64,000 nt of DNA from Ferribacterium limneticum (GTDB lineage Bacteria; Pseudomonadota; Gammaproteobacteria; Burkholderiales; Rhodocyclaceae), in contig NZ_CP075191.1 in the NCBI RefSeq assembly GCF_020510625.1, forward strand, positions 2,084,001-2,148,000, in the 5' to 3' direction. Positions 37,793 to 46,744 of the stretch are shown here, piece by piece. The first letter of the stretch is position 1. Each line of letters begins with the position of its first letter. The position numbers and the translations under genes were made by a program. Under the pieces are notes generated by a model. That model had not been told where the DNA came from. It made no database searches and saw only the letters and a program-made list of their open reading frames with translations.

Positions 37793-39037
37793 TCAGTCTT
37801 TAATGAGTTGGTTGGTGTTGTGACGCTTGCGATAATTTTCGAGGAAACGGGCAATACGAGCGATCGCCTCCCGCAGATCATCCTCGTGCGGCAGGAAAAC
37901 AAGGCGGAAGTGGTCCGGGTGCGGCCAGTTGAAGCCTGTACCCTGAACGAGCAGCACTTTTTCTTCCTGCAGCAGCTCGGAAATGAATTGCTGGTCGTTC
38001 TTGATCGGATAAACCTTGGGATCCAGCTTCGGGAACATGTACAGCGCCGCCTTCGGTTTGACGCATGAAACCCCGGGAATGGCGGTGATCAGCTCATGCG
38101 CGATGTCGCGCTGACGACGCAAGCGGCCGCCTTCCTTGATCAGGTCATCAATGCTCTGGTAACCGCCCAAAGCCGTCTGGATGCCGTGCTGCCCCGGCGC
38201 ATTGGCGCACAAGCGCATCGAGGCCAGCATGTCGAGGCCTTCGATGTAGTCCTTGGCATGACGCTTGTCGCCTGAAACCACCATCCAGCCGGCGCGATAG
38301 CCGCAGGAACGGTAATTCTTCGAGAGACCGTTAAAGGTGATCATCAGCACGTCCTCGGCCAGCGAGGCAATCGACGTGTGCTTCACATCGTCATACAACA
38401 CCTTGTCGTACACCTCGTCGGCGTAGATGGTCAGATGATGTTGGCGGGCGATGTCGATGATCTCGCAGAGCAGATCATCCGGATACAGTGCGCCGGTCGG
38501 ATTGTTCGGATTGATCAGCACGATCGCCTTGGTGTGGGCGTTGATTTTGCTGCGGATATCGTCCAGATCGGGCAACCAGCCCTTGTTCTCGTCGCACAGA
38601 TAATGCTTCGGCGTCCCACCAGATAGGCTGATCGCCGCCGTCCACAACGGGTAATCCGGGGCCGGCACCAACACCTCGTCACCGGCATCGAGCAAGGCAT
38701 TCATCGCCATGACGATCAGCTCGGAGACACCATTGCCAACGTAGATATCCTCCAGCGTCACGCCCTTGATACCCTTTTGCTGGGTGTAGTGCATGATCGC
38801 CTTGCGTGCCGCGAAAATACCCTTTGAATCCGTATAGCCCGCGGCATTCGGCAGATTGCGGATCATGTCCTGCTGGATTTCCTCGGGCGAATCAAAACCG
38901 AACGCGGCCAGGTTGCCGATGTTCAGCTTGATAATCTTATGACCCTCTTCCTCCATCTGCTTGGCCTTCTGCAGAACAGGGCCGCGAATGTCGTAGCAGA
39001 CGTTGGCGAGTTTGGCGGATTTCTTGACGTGTTTCAT
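37793..39037 (-). CDS. alaA: AlaA-type glutamate-pyruvate aminotransferase
   Basis: A 414-aa class I PLP aminotransferase of the AlaA/YfbQ type (alanine from pyruvate). Visible are KLNIGNLAAFGFDSPEEI, YTDSKGIFAARKAIMHY, GNGVSELIVMAMNALLDAGDEVLVPAPDYPLW, INPNNPTGALYP, YADEVYDKVLYDD and the PLP-Lys motif TFNGLSKNYRSCGYRAGWMV. ATG 39035-39037 is chosen because MKHVKKSAKLANVCYDIRGP is the usual start; upstream codons lack similarity. It forms an operon with hom and diverges from the Mth938-type gene. Confidence 0.93.
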   Translation of the reverse strand: MKHVKKSAKLANVCYDIRGPVLQKAKQMEEEGHKIIKLNIGNLAAFGFDSPEEIQQDMIRNLPNAAGYTDSKGIFAARKAIMHYTQQKGIKGVTLEDIYVGNGVSELIVMAMNALLDAGDEVLVPAPDYPLWTAAISLSGGTPKHYLCDENKGWLPDLDDIRSKINAHTKAIVLINPNNPTGALYPDDLLCEIIDIARQHHLTIYADEVYDKVLYDDVKHTSIASLAEDVLMITFNGLSKNYRSCGYRAGWMVVSGDKRHAKDYIEGLDMLASMRLCANAPGQHGIQTALGGYQSIDDLIKEGGRLRRQRDIAHELITAIPGVSCVKPKAALYMFPKLDPKVYPIKNDQQFISELLQEEKVLLVQGTGFNWPHPDHFRLVFLPHEDDLREAIARIARFLENYRKRHNTNQLIKD

Positions 39038-39057
39038 GCGAATCTTCCGGCGTGGCG

Positions 39058-39085
39058 TTTGGCCCACAAGGGCCAAAGGTATAAT
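39058..39085 (+). promoter_or_regulatory. Perfect palindrome overlapping a promoter between alaA and the Mth938-type gene
   Basis: TTTGGCCC (39058-39065), ACAA, GGGCCAAA (39070-39077) is a perfect 8-bp inverted repeat. It is followed two bases later by a consensus TATAAT (39080-39085). The palindrome occupies the spacer/-35 area of this rightward promoter and lies just upstream of alaA, so it could be an operator for either gene. No regulator was identified. Confidence 0.5.
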
Positions 39086-39142
39086 CCTACTTTATCGAAT
39101 GGTGCACCGCAATTTCGGCGGGCTTTTTGGAACAAACGCGCA

Positions 39143-39514
39143 GTGAAACTTCACATTCCCAATACCGCTGGTCTCAACCTTTTTACCGCTTACGGCGAGG
39201 ACTACATTGCGGTTAATCAGGAAAAATACAGTACCAATCTGATCCTGCTGCCAGAGTCGATCATTCCGGAATGGACTGCAGCGAAAGTTGACTCACTGAC
39301 CGAAGCAGACATGCAACGCCTGCTTGAGCTGGGCACCGAAATCATCCTGCTCGGCACTGGCAACCGACTGCGCTTCCCTCCAGGCGCCCTGCTCCGTCCC
39401 TTCGCCGCTGCCGGGATTGGGCTGGATGTCATGGACCTGCAAGCCGCCTGTCGCACCTACAACATTCTTGCCGCCGAGGGCCGCAAAGTAGCTGCAGCCC
39501 TCCTTTTCGACTGA
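39143..39514 (+). CDS. Mth938/DUF498-domain protein
   Basis: A 123-aa protein of the Mth938-like (DUF498) family, a small alpha/beta fold found in bacteria, archaea and, as NDUFAF3, in mitochondrial complex I assembly. Seen: ITAYG-like FTAYGEDYIAVNQEKYSTNLILLPESIIPEW, LLELGTEIILLGTGNRLRFPPGALLRPF and GIGLDVMDLQAACRTYNILAAEGRKVAAALLF. The GTG at 39143 is chosen because MKLHIPNTAG is the natural beginning. The stop touches the convergent manC stop. Its role in bacteria is unknown. Confidence 0.88.
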   Translation: MKLHIPNTAGLNLFTAYGEDYIAVNQEKYSTNLILLPESIIPEWTAAKVDSLTEADMQRLLELGTEIILLGTGNRLRFPPGALLRPFAAAGIGLDVMDLQAACRTYNILAAEGRKVAAALLFD

Positions 39515-40954
39515 TCAGTTGCGCCCGTAGGTATCCTCGAAGCGGACGATGTCGTCCTCGCCGAGATAGCTGCCTGACTGAACCTCGATCATTTCGAGCG
39601 GCACAATCCCCGGATTTTCCAGACGGTGCTTGGTACCCAGCGGAATGTAGGTTGATTGGTTTTCGGAGACGAGAAACTCCTCGTCGCCCTTGGTCACTTT
39701 TGCCGTACCGGTAACGACAATCCAGTGCTCGGCGCGATGATGGTGCATCTGCAGTGACAATGATGCCCCGGGCTTCACACAGATCCGCTTCACCTGGAAA
39801 CGCTGGCCAGAATCAACGCCGTCATACCAACCCCACGGCCGGTGAATTTTGCGATGCCACTGCGCCACCGAGCGCTTGTCTGCCTTGAGGCGATCAACGA
39901 TCTTTTTGACATCCTGCGTTGCATCATGGTGCGCCACCAGCACGGCATCGTTGGTTTCAACCACCACCAGATCACTGAGGCCAATACAGGTTACCAGCCG
40001 ACTTTCGGAAAACGCCAAGGTATTCTGGCAAGACTCGAGCATCACATCGCCCCGCACAGCATTCCCAGCCTCGCACTTGGGCAACACCTTCCACAGCGCA
40101 TCCCAGGCCCCCACATCTGACCAACCAGCCGACAGCGGAATGACCGCACTTTTCGGCAAGTTTTCCTGCGCACCAGAGAGGCGCTCCATAACCGCATAGT
40201 CAATCGAATCGGACGGGCAACGCTCAAACTCGGCACGATCAACTCGCACAAAATCACCGTCCTGACTAACGCCACTCAAAGCCTTGGTACATGCAGCGAG
40301 AATGTCAGGCCGGCAAATCTCCAGCGCAGACAACCAAGTCGAGGCCCGCAGTACAAAAATGCCGCTATTCCAAAGGTAGTCGCCTGAATCAAGATAGGCT
40401 TGAGCGGTCTCACGATCTGGCTTTTCGACAAACCGGCGAAGGGAGAATGCCTCATCCTCGCTGGCAATACCGGTTCCACGCTGAATGTAGCCGTAGCCTG
40501 TTTCCGGACAATCCGGCGTAATACCAAAAGTAACAGCAAACCCTTGTTCCGCAAGTTTCACCGCATTGGCCACAGCCCCGCGGAAAACGTCCCCCTCCAG
40601 AATCACATGATCAGCTGGCATGACCACCAGCACAGGATCATCACCGTTCCGCCGAGCCAGTAAGGCAGCCAGCGTCAGCGCCGGTGCGGTATTGCGACCA
40701 AATGGCTCAAGCAATATCTGGCCACGCTTGCCCAGAACACGAAGCTGTTCGGCCACCACAAATCGATGCTCTTCGTTGCAGACCAGTAACGGTTCAGACA
40801 GCCCATCAAGCCCATCAAGACGCGCCACCGTCTCTTGCAACATGGAGTTACTGCCGACCAGCGGCAGTAACTGCTTGGGATATTTCTCGCGGGACAAGGG
40901 CCACAAACGGGTTCCAGAACCACCGGAAAGCACTACGGGTATCACTTGAGTCAT
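39515..40954 (-). CDS. manC: Mannose-1-phosphate guanylyltransferase / mannose-6-phosphate isomerase
   Basis: A 479-aa bifunctional enzyme of GDP-mannose synthesis. The N-terminal nucleotidyltransferase has VLSGGSGTRLWPLSREKYPKQLLPL and FVEKPD; the C-terminal cupin isomerase domain has HRPWGWYDGVDSGQRFQVKRICVKPGASLSLQMHHHRAEHWIVVTG (metal-binding His) and STYIPLGTKHRLENPG. GDP-mannose feeds exopolysaccharide or O-antigen, so it may serve the exosortase-linked polysaccharide cluster 13 kb to the right; this is inference. It starts 42 bp from the LolA-like gene on the same strand. Confidence 0.96.
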   Translation of the reverse strand: MTQVIPVVLSGGSGTRLWPLSREKYPKQLLPLVGSNSMLQETVARLDGLDGLSEPLLVCNEEHRFVVAEQLRVLGKRGQILLEPFGRNTAPALTLAALLARRNGDDPVLVVMPADHVILEGDVFRGAVANAVKLAEQGFAVTFGITPDCPETGYGYIQRGTGIASEDEAFSLRRFVEKPDRETAQAYLDSGDYLWNSGIFVLRASTWLSALEICRPDILAACTKALSGVSQDGDFVRVDRAEFERCPSDSIDYAVMERLSGAQENLPKSAVIPLSAGWSDVGAWDALWKVLPKCEAGNAVRGDVMLESCQNTLAFSESRLVTCIGLSDLVVVETNDAVLVAHHDATQDVKKIVDRLKADKRSVAQWHRKIHRPWGWYDGVDSGQRFQVKRICVKPGASLSLQMHHHRAEHWIVVTGTAKVTKGDEEFLVSENQSTYIPLGTKHRLENPGIVPLEMIEVQSGSYLGEDDIVRFEDTYGRN

Positions 40955-40996
40955 TTAAAAACCTTCAACCAAATCAGAAAATAACCGGACAGCATA

Positions 40997-41794
40997 CTAA
41001 TCCAGCTTCTTCAGATATTCCTTGGTAAATATCTTGTCCGGCAAATCACGTAATTTCATCTCGCTATATTCGAGCACTGATTTTTCGCCATTGCGCAGTG
41101 CATCTTCCATCACCAACCGAGTGGGACGAACACGTCCCGCCAGAGTCTGGAAATTCTCATAGGCACATTTTTTCAACAGCCGGTTGGATAGCGAATAAAA
41201 CTCCGCTTTCAATGGCCAACCAGACTTCTCGTTAACCCAATAAACGACACGCTGATAAGTCACACTGCGATCAACAGCAATCAACTCCAGCACGTGATAG
41301 CTCTCACTACCAATTTTTTCGGTGCTGATGATTTTCGGATTGTAATCACCTGAAAAATTGGCTCGAGCCAAGTCGCCGTTAGCCACCTGTCCGGTCAGGC
41401 GCTGCGCCAGGGAAATTCGCACGGGCTGCGAAACCTCCGGCATAAAAACCCACAGGTCACGCCCCTTCATCAACATGATCTGACCGCGCTCTGAAGCCGG
41501 CTCTGTCACCATCACCACCGCGTTCTCATTTCCTTTGGAGAGAACGCGATATTTGTGGAGGTCAACCTCCTTGTCCGGACGCACGCTGTTTATGACCACG
41601 TCAACCTGAAATGCCTCGGCCGGAAATCGAACTTTGTCTGCCTTTTCAACTATACTGCGCGCTAAAGCATCACTCGCCGACGTTGCTCCTGCCTCCTCTG
41701 CCTGCAAAGGAAACGATAGGACTGCCATGAAGATAGCCCCCACCAAAACCAATGCCGGATGTGTCGAAAAATGCCTTTCGATTTTCGATTGCAT
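40997..41794 (-). CDS. LolA-like outer-membrane lipoprotein-sorting protein
   Basis: A 265-aa secreted protein with an N-terminal signal peptide (ALVLVGAIFMAVLSFPLQAEEA). The body resembles the LolA-like family annotated as outer-membrane lipoprotein-sorting protein: YRVLSKGNENAVVMVTEPASERGQIMLMKGRDLWVFMPEVSQPVRISLAQRLTGQVANGDLARANFSGDYNP and VYWVNEKSGWPLKAEFYSLSNRLLKKCAYENF. ATG 41792-41794 has GGAG at the right distance; the reading frame continues upstream to a TTG. It diverges from the ABC ATPase gene and probably acts with that transporter in moving lipid or lipoprotein across the periplasm. Confidence 0.82.
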   Translation of the reverse strand: MQSKIERHFSTHPALVLVGAIFMAVLSFPLQAEEAGATSASDALARSIVEKADKVRFPAEAFQVDVVINSVRPDKEVDLHKYRVLSKGNENAVVMVTEPASERGQIMLMKGRDLWVFMPEVSQPVRISLAQRLTGQVANGDLARANFSGDYNPKIISTEKIGSESYHVLELIAVDRSVTYQRVVYWVNEKSGWPLKAEFYSLSNRLLKKCAYENFQTLAGRVRPTRLVMEDALRNGEKSVLEYSEMKLRDLPDKIFTKEYLKKLD

Positions 41795-41844
41795 GAGTAG
41801 CTCCATCCAGTTCAGAACCTTCAATTAGTTGCCCATCGAATGCC

Positions 41845-42606
41845 ATGAGCGTCGTTCGTATAGAACATGTCTACAAGGACTATCAGCTTGGCGAGCAAAC
41901 CGTCCAAGCCCTGCATGATATTACATGGTCAATTGATGCCGGGGTATTCCTGGCGATCTCAGGGCCATCGGGGAGCGGAAAAACCACGTTGCTCAACCTG
42001 ATTGGCTGCATTGACAAACCGACCAGCGGCAAAATCTTCATCAACGAAGAAGATGTATCGGAAAAATCAGCCAACGAACTGGCCGATATCCGCGCACGTT
42101 CCATCGGATTCATTTTCCAGACATTCAATCTACTCCCAGTCCTTTCAGCTGCCGAGAATGTCGAGTATCCGCTACTCCGCCGCCCGGATATCTCTGCCGA
42201 AGAACGCAAAAAACGCGTCGACTATTTTCTCGATATTGTCGGCCTTAGCAAATTTGCCGACCATCGCCCAAACCAGTTGAGTGGCGGTCAAAGGCAGCGC
42301 GTCGCCATCGCTCGAGCCCTGGCAATCAAACCAAGCATCATTCTTGCCGATGAGCCGACTGCCAATCTGGACAAGGCGACCGGTCGCGAGATTCTGCGCC
42401 TGATGAAGCAGATCAATCGCCACCTCAAAACCACCTTCATTTTCTCGACACATGACCAGAAGGTCATCGACCATGCCGACCGACTGGTTCAGGTCGAGGA
42501 TGGCTACATCACCGCCTTTGGCATACGCACCCAGGGTGAAAAAACCTGGAATATCGCCCGTGTTCGCGCCATGCCGGACGCCGAAGAAGAAGCTGACTCC
42601 GACTAA
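41845..42606 (+). CDS. LolD/MacB-type ABC transporter ATPase
   Basis: A 253-aa ATPase of the LolD/MacB/FtsE group. Walker A GPSGSGKTTLLNLIGCID, the group-typical Q-loop region IGFIFQTFNLLPVLSAAENVEYPLL, signature LSGGQRQRVAIARALAIKP, Walker B IILADEPTANLDKATG and H-loop IFSTHDQKVIDHAD are complete. Transporters of this group pair with FtsX-type permeases; the only ones nearby are at 49770-50987 and 50991-52208, now 7 kb away beyond insertion elements. It is followed 21 bp later by the DUF1302-like gene. Confidence 0.93.
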   Translation: MSVVRIEHVYKDYQLGEQTVQALHDITWSIDAGVFLAISGPSGSGKTTLLNLIGCIDKPTSGKIFINEEDVSEKSANELADIRARSIGFIFQTFNLLPVLSAAENVEYPLLRRPDISAEERKKRVDYFLDIVGLSKFADHRPNQLSGGQRQRVAIARALAIKPSIILADEPTANLDKATGREILRLMKQINRHLKTTFIFSTHDQKVIDHADRLVQVEDGYITAFGIRTQGEKTWNIARVRAMPDAEEEADSD

Positions 42607-42627
42607 CGTCCTCCGCCTGAACTTATT

Positions 42628-43989
42628 GTGATTACCCAAAAACACAAACTACTGAAACTCTCCTTGGCCATTTCGGCCTGCTTTTCGCTGACTTGCACTG
42701 CCGCTGATGATGACCTCCTTGGTCGAGACTCTCTCTTTGGCGACGACATCAAACCTGTAGCCACCAGCCCATTAGGGACAGGCGGTGGCATCAAAGGCTT
42801 TGTCCAGTTCGAGGGCGCCAGAACCACGTCATCTCCAGATCATTGGTCAAAACTTCGAACGCGCGCCGATCTCAATAGCAACGGAAAATTGGGAGAAGGC
42901 CTGAAATGGAAGCTGGGCGTTAGACTCGACTACGATTTCGTCTACGGCATCAACGACTTCTACAACAGTGCCGTCGAGCAAAACCAGCGCCTCGATGTCG
43001 CACTACGCGAAAACTACCTGGACTACAGCGTCGGCAATTGGGACTTCCGTTTTGGACGGCAGCATGTCGTCTGGGGCGAGATGGTCGGCCTTTTCTTCGC
43101 TGACGTTGTGTCCGCACGCGACCAAAGGGAATTCATCCTGCCGGAATTCGACCAGATGCGCACACCGCAGTGGGCTGCGCGCGCCGAATACTTCGTCGAT
43201 GACATGCACGCCGAATTGCTCTGGATACCTGTTGCCTCCTACGACAATATCGGCAAACCTGGAGCGGAGTACTTCCCCTACCAGCCACTCCCGCCCGGTG
43301 CCAATGTTCAATATCTTGCTGAACAGCGCCCCGACCGTAACACCAACAACATGAACTACGGCGTCCGCCTCTCAACACTCAAGAACGGCTGGGATGTCTC
43401 CGGTTTCTATTACCGTAGTTCAGACACCAACCCCACCTTCTATCGAGAGATCGTACTCGGCCCAACACCGACCTTCATCTACCAGGCCCGCCATGATCGT
43501 ATTCACCAGTTTGGCGGAACGCTCGCCAAGGACTTTGGCGATATCGTCCTAAAGGCTGAAGGCGTATACACTCGCGACCGTCAATTCGCAGTACTGAACA
43601 TGACTGACCCGGATGGTCTGGTGAAACAGAACACCCTCGACTGGGCCGTCGGACTGGATTTTACGCTTCCAGCAGAAAGTCGCCTCAACGTACAGTTCTT
43701 CCAGCGCCAACACTTTGACCATAACCCGGAAATCATTTCGGATCGCCTGGAAAACGGCTACAGCCTCTTCGCCAGCACAAAGCTCACGAATAACTGGGAA
43801 GCCCAAGCGCTGTTCATTTCCAGCCTCAACCGATCCGACTGGCTATTCCGCCCGCGCGTAACCTGGAACCTCCAGCGCAACTGGCGTCTGCTGGTCGGTG
43901 CGGACGTATTCAACGGCCCTCCTTTAGGGCTATTCGGACGCTTCGACCAACATGATCGCGTGTACTCAGAAGTTCGTTACAGCTTTTAA
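42628..43989 (+). CDS. DUF1302-like outer-membrane beta-barrel protein
   Basis: A 453-aa exported protein with a signal peptide (LSLAISACFSLTCTAADDD). Long runs of alternating polar/aromatic beta strands follow (WKLGVRLDYDFVYGINDFYNSAV, LDVALRENYLDYSVGNWDFRFGRQHVVWGE, VYTRDRQFAVL, WRLLVGADVF), ending in a C-terminal aromatic strand with terminal Phe (VYSEVRYSF), the outer-membrane insertion signal. It resembles DUF1302-type barrels, which commonly sit beside LolA-like proteins and RND/FtsX exporters. GTG at 42628 is the start. It probably forms the outer-membrane part of the transport system. Confidence 0.8.
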   Translation: MITQKHKLLKLSLAISACFSLTCTAADDDLLGRDSLFGDDIKPVATSPLGTGGGIKGFVQFEGARTTSSPDHWSKLRTRADLNSNGKLGEGLKWKLGVRLDYDFVYGINDFYNSAVEQNQRLDVALRENYLDYSVGNWDFRFGRQHVVWGEMVGLFFADVVSARDQREFILPEFDQMRTPQWAARAEYFVDDMHAELLWIPVASYDNIGKPGAEYFPYQPLPPGANVQYLAEQRPDRNTNNMNYGVRLSTLKNGWDVSGFYYRSSDTNPTFYREIVLGPTPTFIYQARHDRIHQFGGTLAKDFGDIVLKAEGVYTRDRQFAVLNMTDPDGLVKQNTLDWAVGLDFTLPAESRLNVQFFQRQHFDHNPEIISDRLENGYSLFASTKLTNNWEAQALFISSLNRSDWLFRPRVTWNLQRNWRLLVGADVFNGPPLGLFGRFDQHDRVYSEVRYSF

Positions 43990-44091
43990 TTTTTTCTTTG
44001 GCCAGATTCGCTCAGCACCACTTGAAGCCATCACGCAGAAAAACAATAAATCATTTTTCTAATATTTTAGAACCCGCCACATCAAAGAGGA

Positions 44092-44117
44092 TGGCCCGCC
44101 AAAGCGAGCCATCCTCG
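44092..44117. repeat. 26-bp palindromic repeat, copy 1 (copy 2 at 47442-47467)
   Basis: ATGGCCCGCCAAAGCG followed by a/g GCCATCCTC occurs at 44092-44117 and 47442-47467 as direct repeats with 25 of 26 bases identical. Copy 2 contains a perfect 9-bp stem ATGGCCCGC/GCGGGCCAT with loop CAAA; copy 1 has one unpaired position. Copy 2 lies downstream of the leftward PEP-CTERM gene and could act as its terminator. The repeats bracket both IS66 pieces. Confidence 0.6.
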
Positions 44118-44129
44118 GACTGCTGACGA

Positions 44130-44160
44130 ACCCCCGATTTTTCGAGGGTTTTGTTTTTTT
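44130..44160 (+). terminator. Intrinsic terminator after the DUF1302-like gene
   Basis: AACCCCCGA (44130-44138) and TCGAGGGTT (44143-44151) pair with one mismatch around a TTTT loop and are followed by TTGTTTTTT. It ends rightward transcription 140 bp past the gene and would keep the distant permease genes from being read from this promoter. Confidence 0.8.
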
Positions 44161-44246
44161 GGAAATCAGTCTGAATTCCGGATTCAAGACGAAATGAGGC
44201 GGATTGTGAAGTTTGGTAAGCGTACAGCCGCCCCGTATTGATCCGA

Positions 44247-44777
44247 TCAGCGTTTGATGAGCTCGACGTTGATCGTCTGCGCTTTCGAGGAATTAAGTAC
44301 GCGATGTAGCAGGGCGTAAGCGACTCGCCACTTCTGCCCATCTGCGTTGAGGGTGACGGTTTTGTCATTGAGGCGGACGACCTGGCCACTACGTTGCCGA
44401 TGCTCATGGTCAAGGAAACCGACGGTATCGCCGATGGCCACTTCATGGCGGCTCAGCCCTTGCTGAGGATTGTCACGGATGCGGACATCAACGCCACCCA
44501 GATTGATGGCGGTGTAGGCAATCAGCCAGTGCTCCCCGGTGTCGGTTTCACGAACCAGCACTTCCTTGGTTCGGAACTCGCGTACTTGTGCCGGGCGAAG
44601 CTTATTTGCTCGGGCATCGAAATACTCGATTTCCTGGCCAATGCGCAGTTGCGAACGAATGGCGATGATCCATTTGGGATCGGCCAGCACGCGATCAATC
44701 GCGGCACGTAGGCGATAGAGTTCGAAGCCGGAGGCCTGGTTCATGGCATCGAGCAGTGTGGCAAATTCCATGGCCAA
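44247..44777 (-). CDS. Accessory fourth protein of the IS66 element
   Basis: A 176-aa protein whose start lies inside the end of tnpC (37-bp overlap); it is the last gene before the left end of the element. No domain recognised. Seen: LLDAMNQASGFELYRLRAAIDRVLADPKWIIAIRSQLRIGQEIEYFDARANKLRPAQVREFRTKEVLVRETD, then two short beta-rich repeats (VAIGDTVGFLDHEHRQRSGQVVRLNDKTVTLNADGQKWRVAYALLHRV) that look like small SH3- or KOW-like barrels. Being inside the element, it travels with it; a DNA- or RNA-binding helper role is speculation. Confidence 0.8.
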   Translation of the reverse strand: MAMEFATLLDAMNQASGFELYRLRAAIDRVLADPKWIIAIRSQLRIGQEIEYFDARANKLRPAQVREFRTKEVLVRETDTGEHWLIAYTAINLGGVDVRIRDNPQQGLSRHEVAIGDTVGFLDHEHRQRSGQVVRLNDKTVTLNADGQKWRVAYALLHRVLNSSKAQTINVELIKR

Positions 44778-46345
44778 TGGACCTCCGTCGGCTTGAGCGG
44801 CAAGAGTTCATCGATCCGGCTGTAAGGCCAGACAGGGAGCTTTTCCAGAACATCCTTGAGCCAGGCATAGGGTTCAAGGCCATTCAACTTGGCGGTCGCC
44901 AGCAGGCTTTGAATGGCCGCAGCCCGACATCCTGCCCGTTCCGAGCCGGTAAAGAGCCAATTGCGGCGCCCGAGCGTAATCGGCCGAATCGCGTTCTCGA
45001 CCGGATTGTTGTCGATCGGGTTATCACCTCGCGACACATAGCGCAGGATGGCCGGCCAGCGCTTGAGCGTATAGTCGACTGCTCGCGCCAATCCGCTGCC
45101 ATTCGCCGTTCTGAGCCGCTCGACTTTCAGCCACTCATGGAGTGACTGGAGGCGCGGCAGCGCCTCGCGTTGGCGTAACACCAAACGATCTGCCGCTTCT
45201 ACCCCTGCCACCTCAGCTTCCAGCGCATACAACTCGCCGATGCGACGCAGCGCTTCTTCCGCTACCGGATGGCCGCCCGGCAGCGCATGCAAGTCGAAGA
45301 ACTTGCGACGGCAGTGTGCCAGGCAGGCGAGTTCGGTCACGCCTTGCTGAAACAGGGCTTTGTATCCCCCGTAATCATCGACCATCAGGTCGCCACGCCA
45401 TTCCGCCAGGAAATCGCGCGCATGCTGACCGCTACGACTGGTCTGGTAATCGAAGACGACGATGGGCGGCCTGCGCTCCAGGTCGTTGCTGCGGTAGGCC
45501 CACATGTAGGCCCGTTTTGTCTTGCCCTTGCCGGGATCGAGCTGCTGAACCGGCGTTTCGTCGGCATGCAGGACCTTGCCCTGCTTTAGTAATTCGCTCA
45601 GTCGATCAACCAGCGGCTGCAGGGCAACGCCCAATTGCCCAACCCATTGCGCTAGGGTCGAACGGGCAATCCCGACACCGTGTCGTTCGCTGATCTTCTC
45701 AATCCGGTACAACGGCAGATGATCCAGATATTTCTGGATCAGTACCCAGGCATGCAGCCCCGGCGCCGCCAGGCCACCGTCGATCAGCGCCGGCGCAACG
45801 GGAGCTGCGGTGATCGTTTCACAGGTGCGGCATGCATACTGCGGCCGAATGTGGCGATGCACGAAGAAACGTGCCGGTTCGACATCCAGTTGCTCGCTGA
45901 CATCCTCACCAATCTTGATCAGGCCGGCACCGCATTGCCCACAGGTGCAGGATGCGGGTTCATGACGGTGCTCGATGCGCGGCAATTCTGGCGGAATCGC
46001 CTTACGCCCGGTCGGCTTCGGACGCGACTTCTCGATGGCGCCTTGAAGCTGTGCGAGTTCGGCCGAAATGGCGGCCTGATCTTCGTTGCAGGATTCGAGA
46101 AACAAATCCTGCTGCGCAACCGACAGGGATTCGCTCTTGGCGCCAAACTTGACTCGTCTGTAGTACGCCAGTTCCAGCGTCAGTTTCTGAATCTTCAGAT
46201 CGCGCTGCTTAATTTCTCCGGCTTGTTCCTGACGTTGCTTCTCACTGGCGGCCAACTCGGTTTGCAGGGCTGCAAACTGTGCTTCAGCCCACTCTGGCAG
46301 CACCCGTGCCGCCGCAAATTGAAGGGTTTCGGCACCAGAGTTCAT
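44741..46345 (-). CDS. tnpC: IS66 transposase TnpC
   Basis: A 534-aa IS66 transposase. It has the N-terminal coiled coil (AQFAALQTELAASEKQRQEQAGEIKQRDLKIQKL) with LAYYRRVKFGAKSESLS, the zinc-binding CTCGQCGAGL and YACRTCE, and IRPQYACRTCETITAAP. The DDE core carries VLHADETPVQQL (first Asp), LMVDDYGGYKALF (second) and the Glu region in NNPVENAIRPITLGRRNWLFTGSERAG. The C-terminal SLLATAKLNGLEPYAWLKDVLEKLP is standard. ATG 46343-46345 fits the family start. The frame is intact. Confidence 0.95.
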   Translation of the reverse strand: MNSGAETLQFAAARVLPEWAEAQFAALQTELAASEKQRQEQAGEIKQRDLKIQKLTLELAYYRRVKFGAKSESLSVAQQDLFLESCNEDQAAISAELAQLQGAIEKSRPKPTGRKAIPPELPRIEHRHEPASCTCGQCGAGLIKIGEDVSEQLDVEPARFFVHRHIRPQYACRTCETITAAPVAPALIDGGLAAPGLHAWVLIQKYLDHLPLYRIEKISERHGVGIARSTLAQWVGQLGVALQPLVDRLSELLKQGKVLHADETPVQQLDPGKGKTKRAYMWAYRSNDLERRPPIVVFDYQTSRSGQHARDFLAEWRGDLMVDDYGGYKALFQQGVTELACLAHCRRKFFDLHALPGGHPVAEEALRRIGELYALEAEVAGVEAADRLVLRQREALPRLQSLHEWLKVERLRTANGSGLARAVDYTLKRWPAILRYVSRGDNPIDNNPVENAIRPITLGRRNWLFTGSERAGCRAAAIQSLLATAKLNGLEPYAWLKDVLEKLPVWPYSRIDELLPLKPTEVHWPWNLPHCSMP

Positions 46346-46405
46346 GCCCCGGATTATACCATCGACAACGCCGAAAACCCTTGCCAACACAGGGTTTATG
46401 CCCGA

Positions 46406-46744
46406 TCAGACGCGCCATTCCGCAGGCGCCTTGGCGTGCAGTCGGCGCCAATCAATTCCCTTGGTCAGCCACTGCCACTCGGTGGCGCTCAACGTGCACG
46501 TCGTACTGCCCGGTTTGGGCCAGGAGAACCGCCCCTGATGCAATCGCCGGACACACAGCCAGACGCCGGTGCCATCCCAAACCACCAACTTGACCCGGTT
46601 GCCCTGGAGATTGCAGAACGCGTATGCCGTACCGTCGCAGGGTGAACAACCCAGTAATTGCTGAATCCGCAGTGACAGTCCGTCAATGCCCATTCTCATA
46701 TCAACCGGCTCGACCGCCAGCCAAACCTGTTCCGGCATAATCAT
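46406..46744 (-). CDS. tnpB: IS66 accessory protein TnpB
   Basis: A 112-aa IS66 Orf2 protein, the most conserved accessory gene of the family. Signature: VWLAVEPVDMRMGIDGLSLRIQQLLGCSPCDGTAYAFCNLQGNRVKLVVWDGTGVWLCVRRLHQGRFSWP. It is required for transposition in studied IS66 members. The start overlaps the tnpA stop by 4 bp (ATGA), so translation is coupled. tnpC follows about 60 bp later. Confidence 0.95.
   Translation of the reverse strand: MIMPEQVWLAVEPVDMRMGIDGLSLRIQQLLGCSPCDGTAYAFCNLQGNRVKLVVWDGTGVWLCVRRLHQGRFSWPKPGSTTCTLSATEWQWLTKGIDWRRLHAKAPAEWRV

Noticed and set aside
44051-44446. Open frame on the minus strand crossing the left end of the IS66 element
   Set aside because: It crosses the IS boundary and target duplication and overlaps the accessory gene in another frame; no family similarity.
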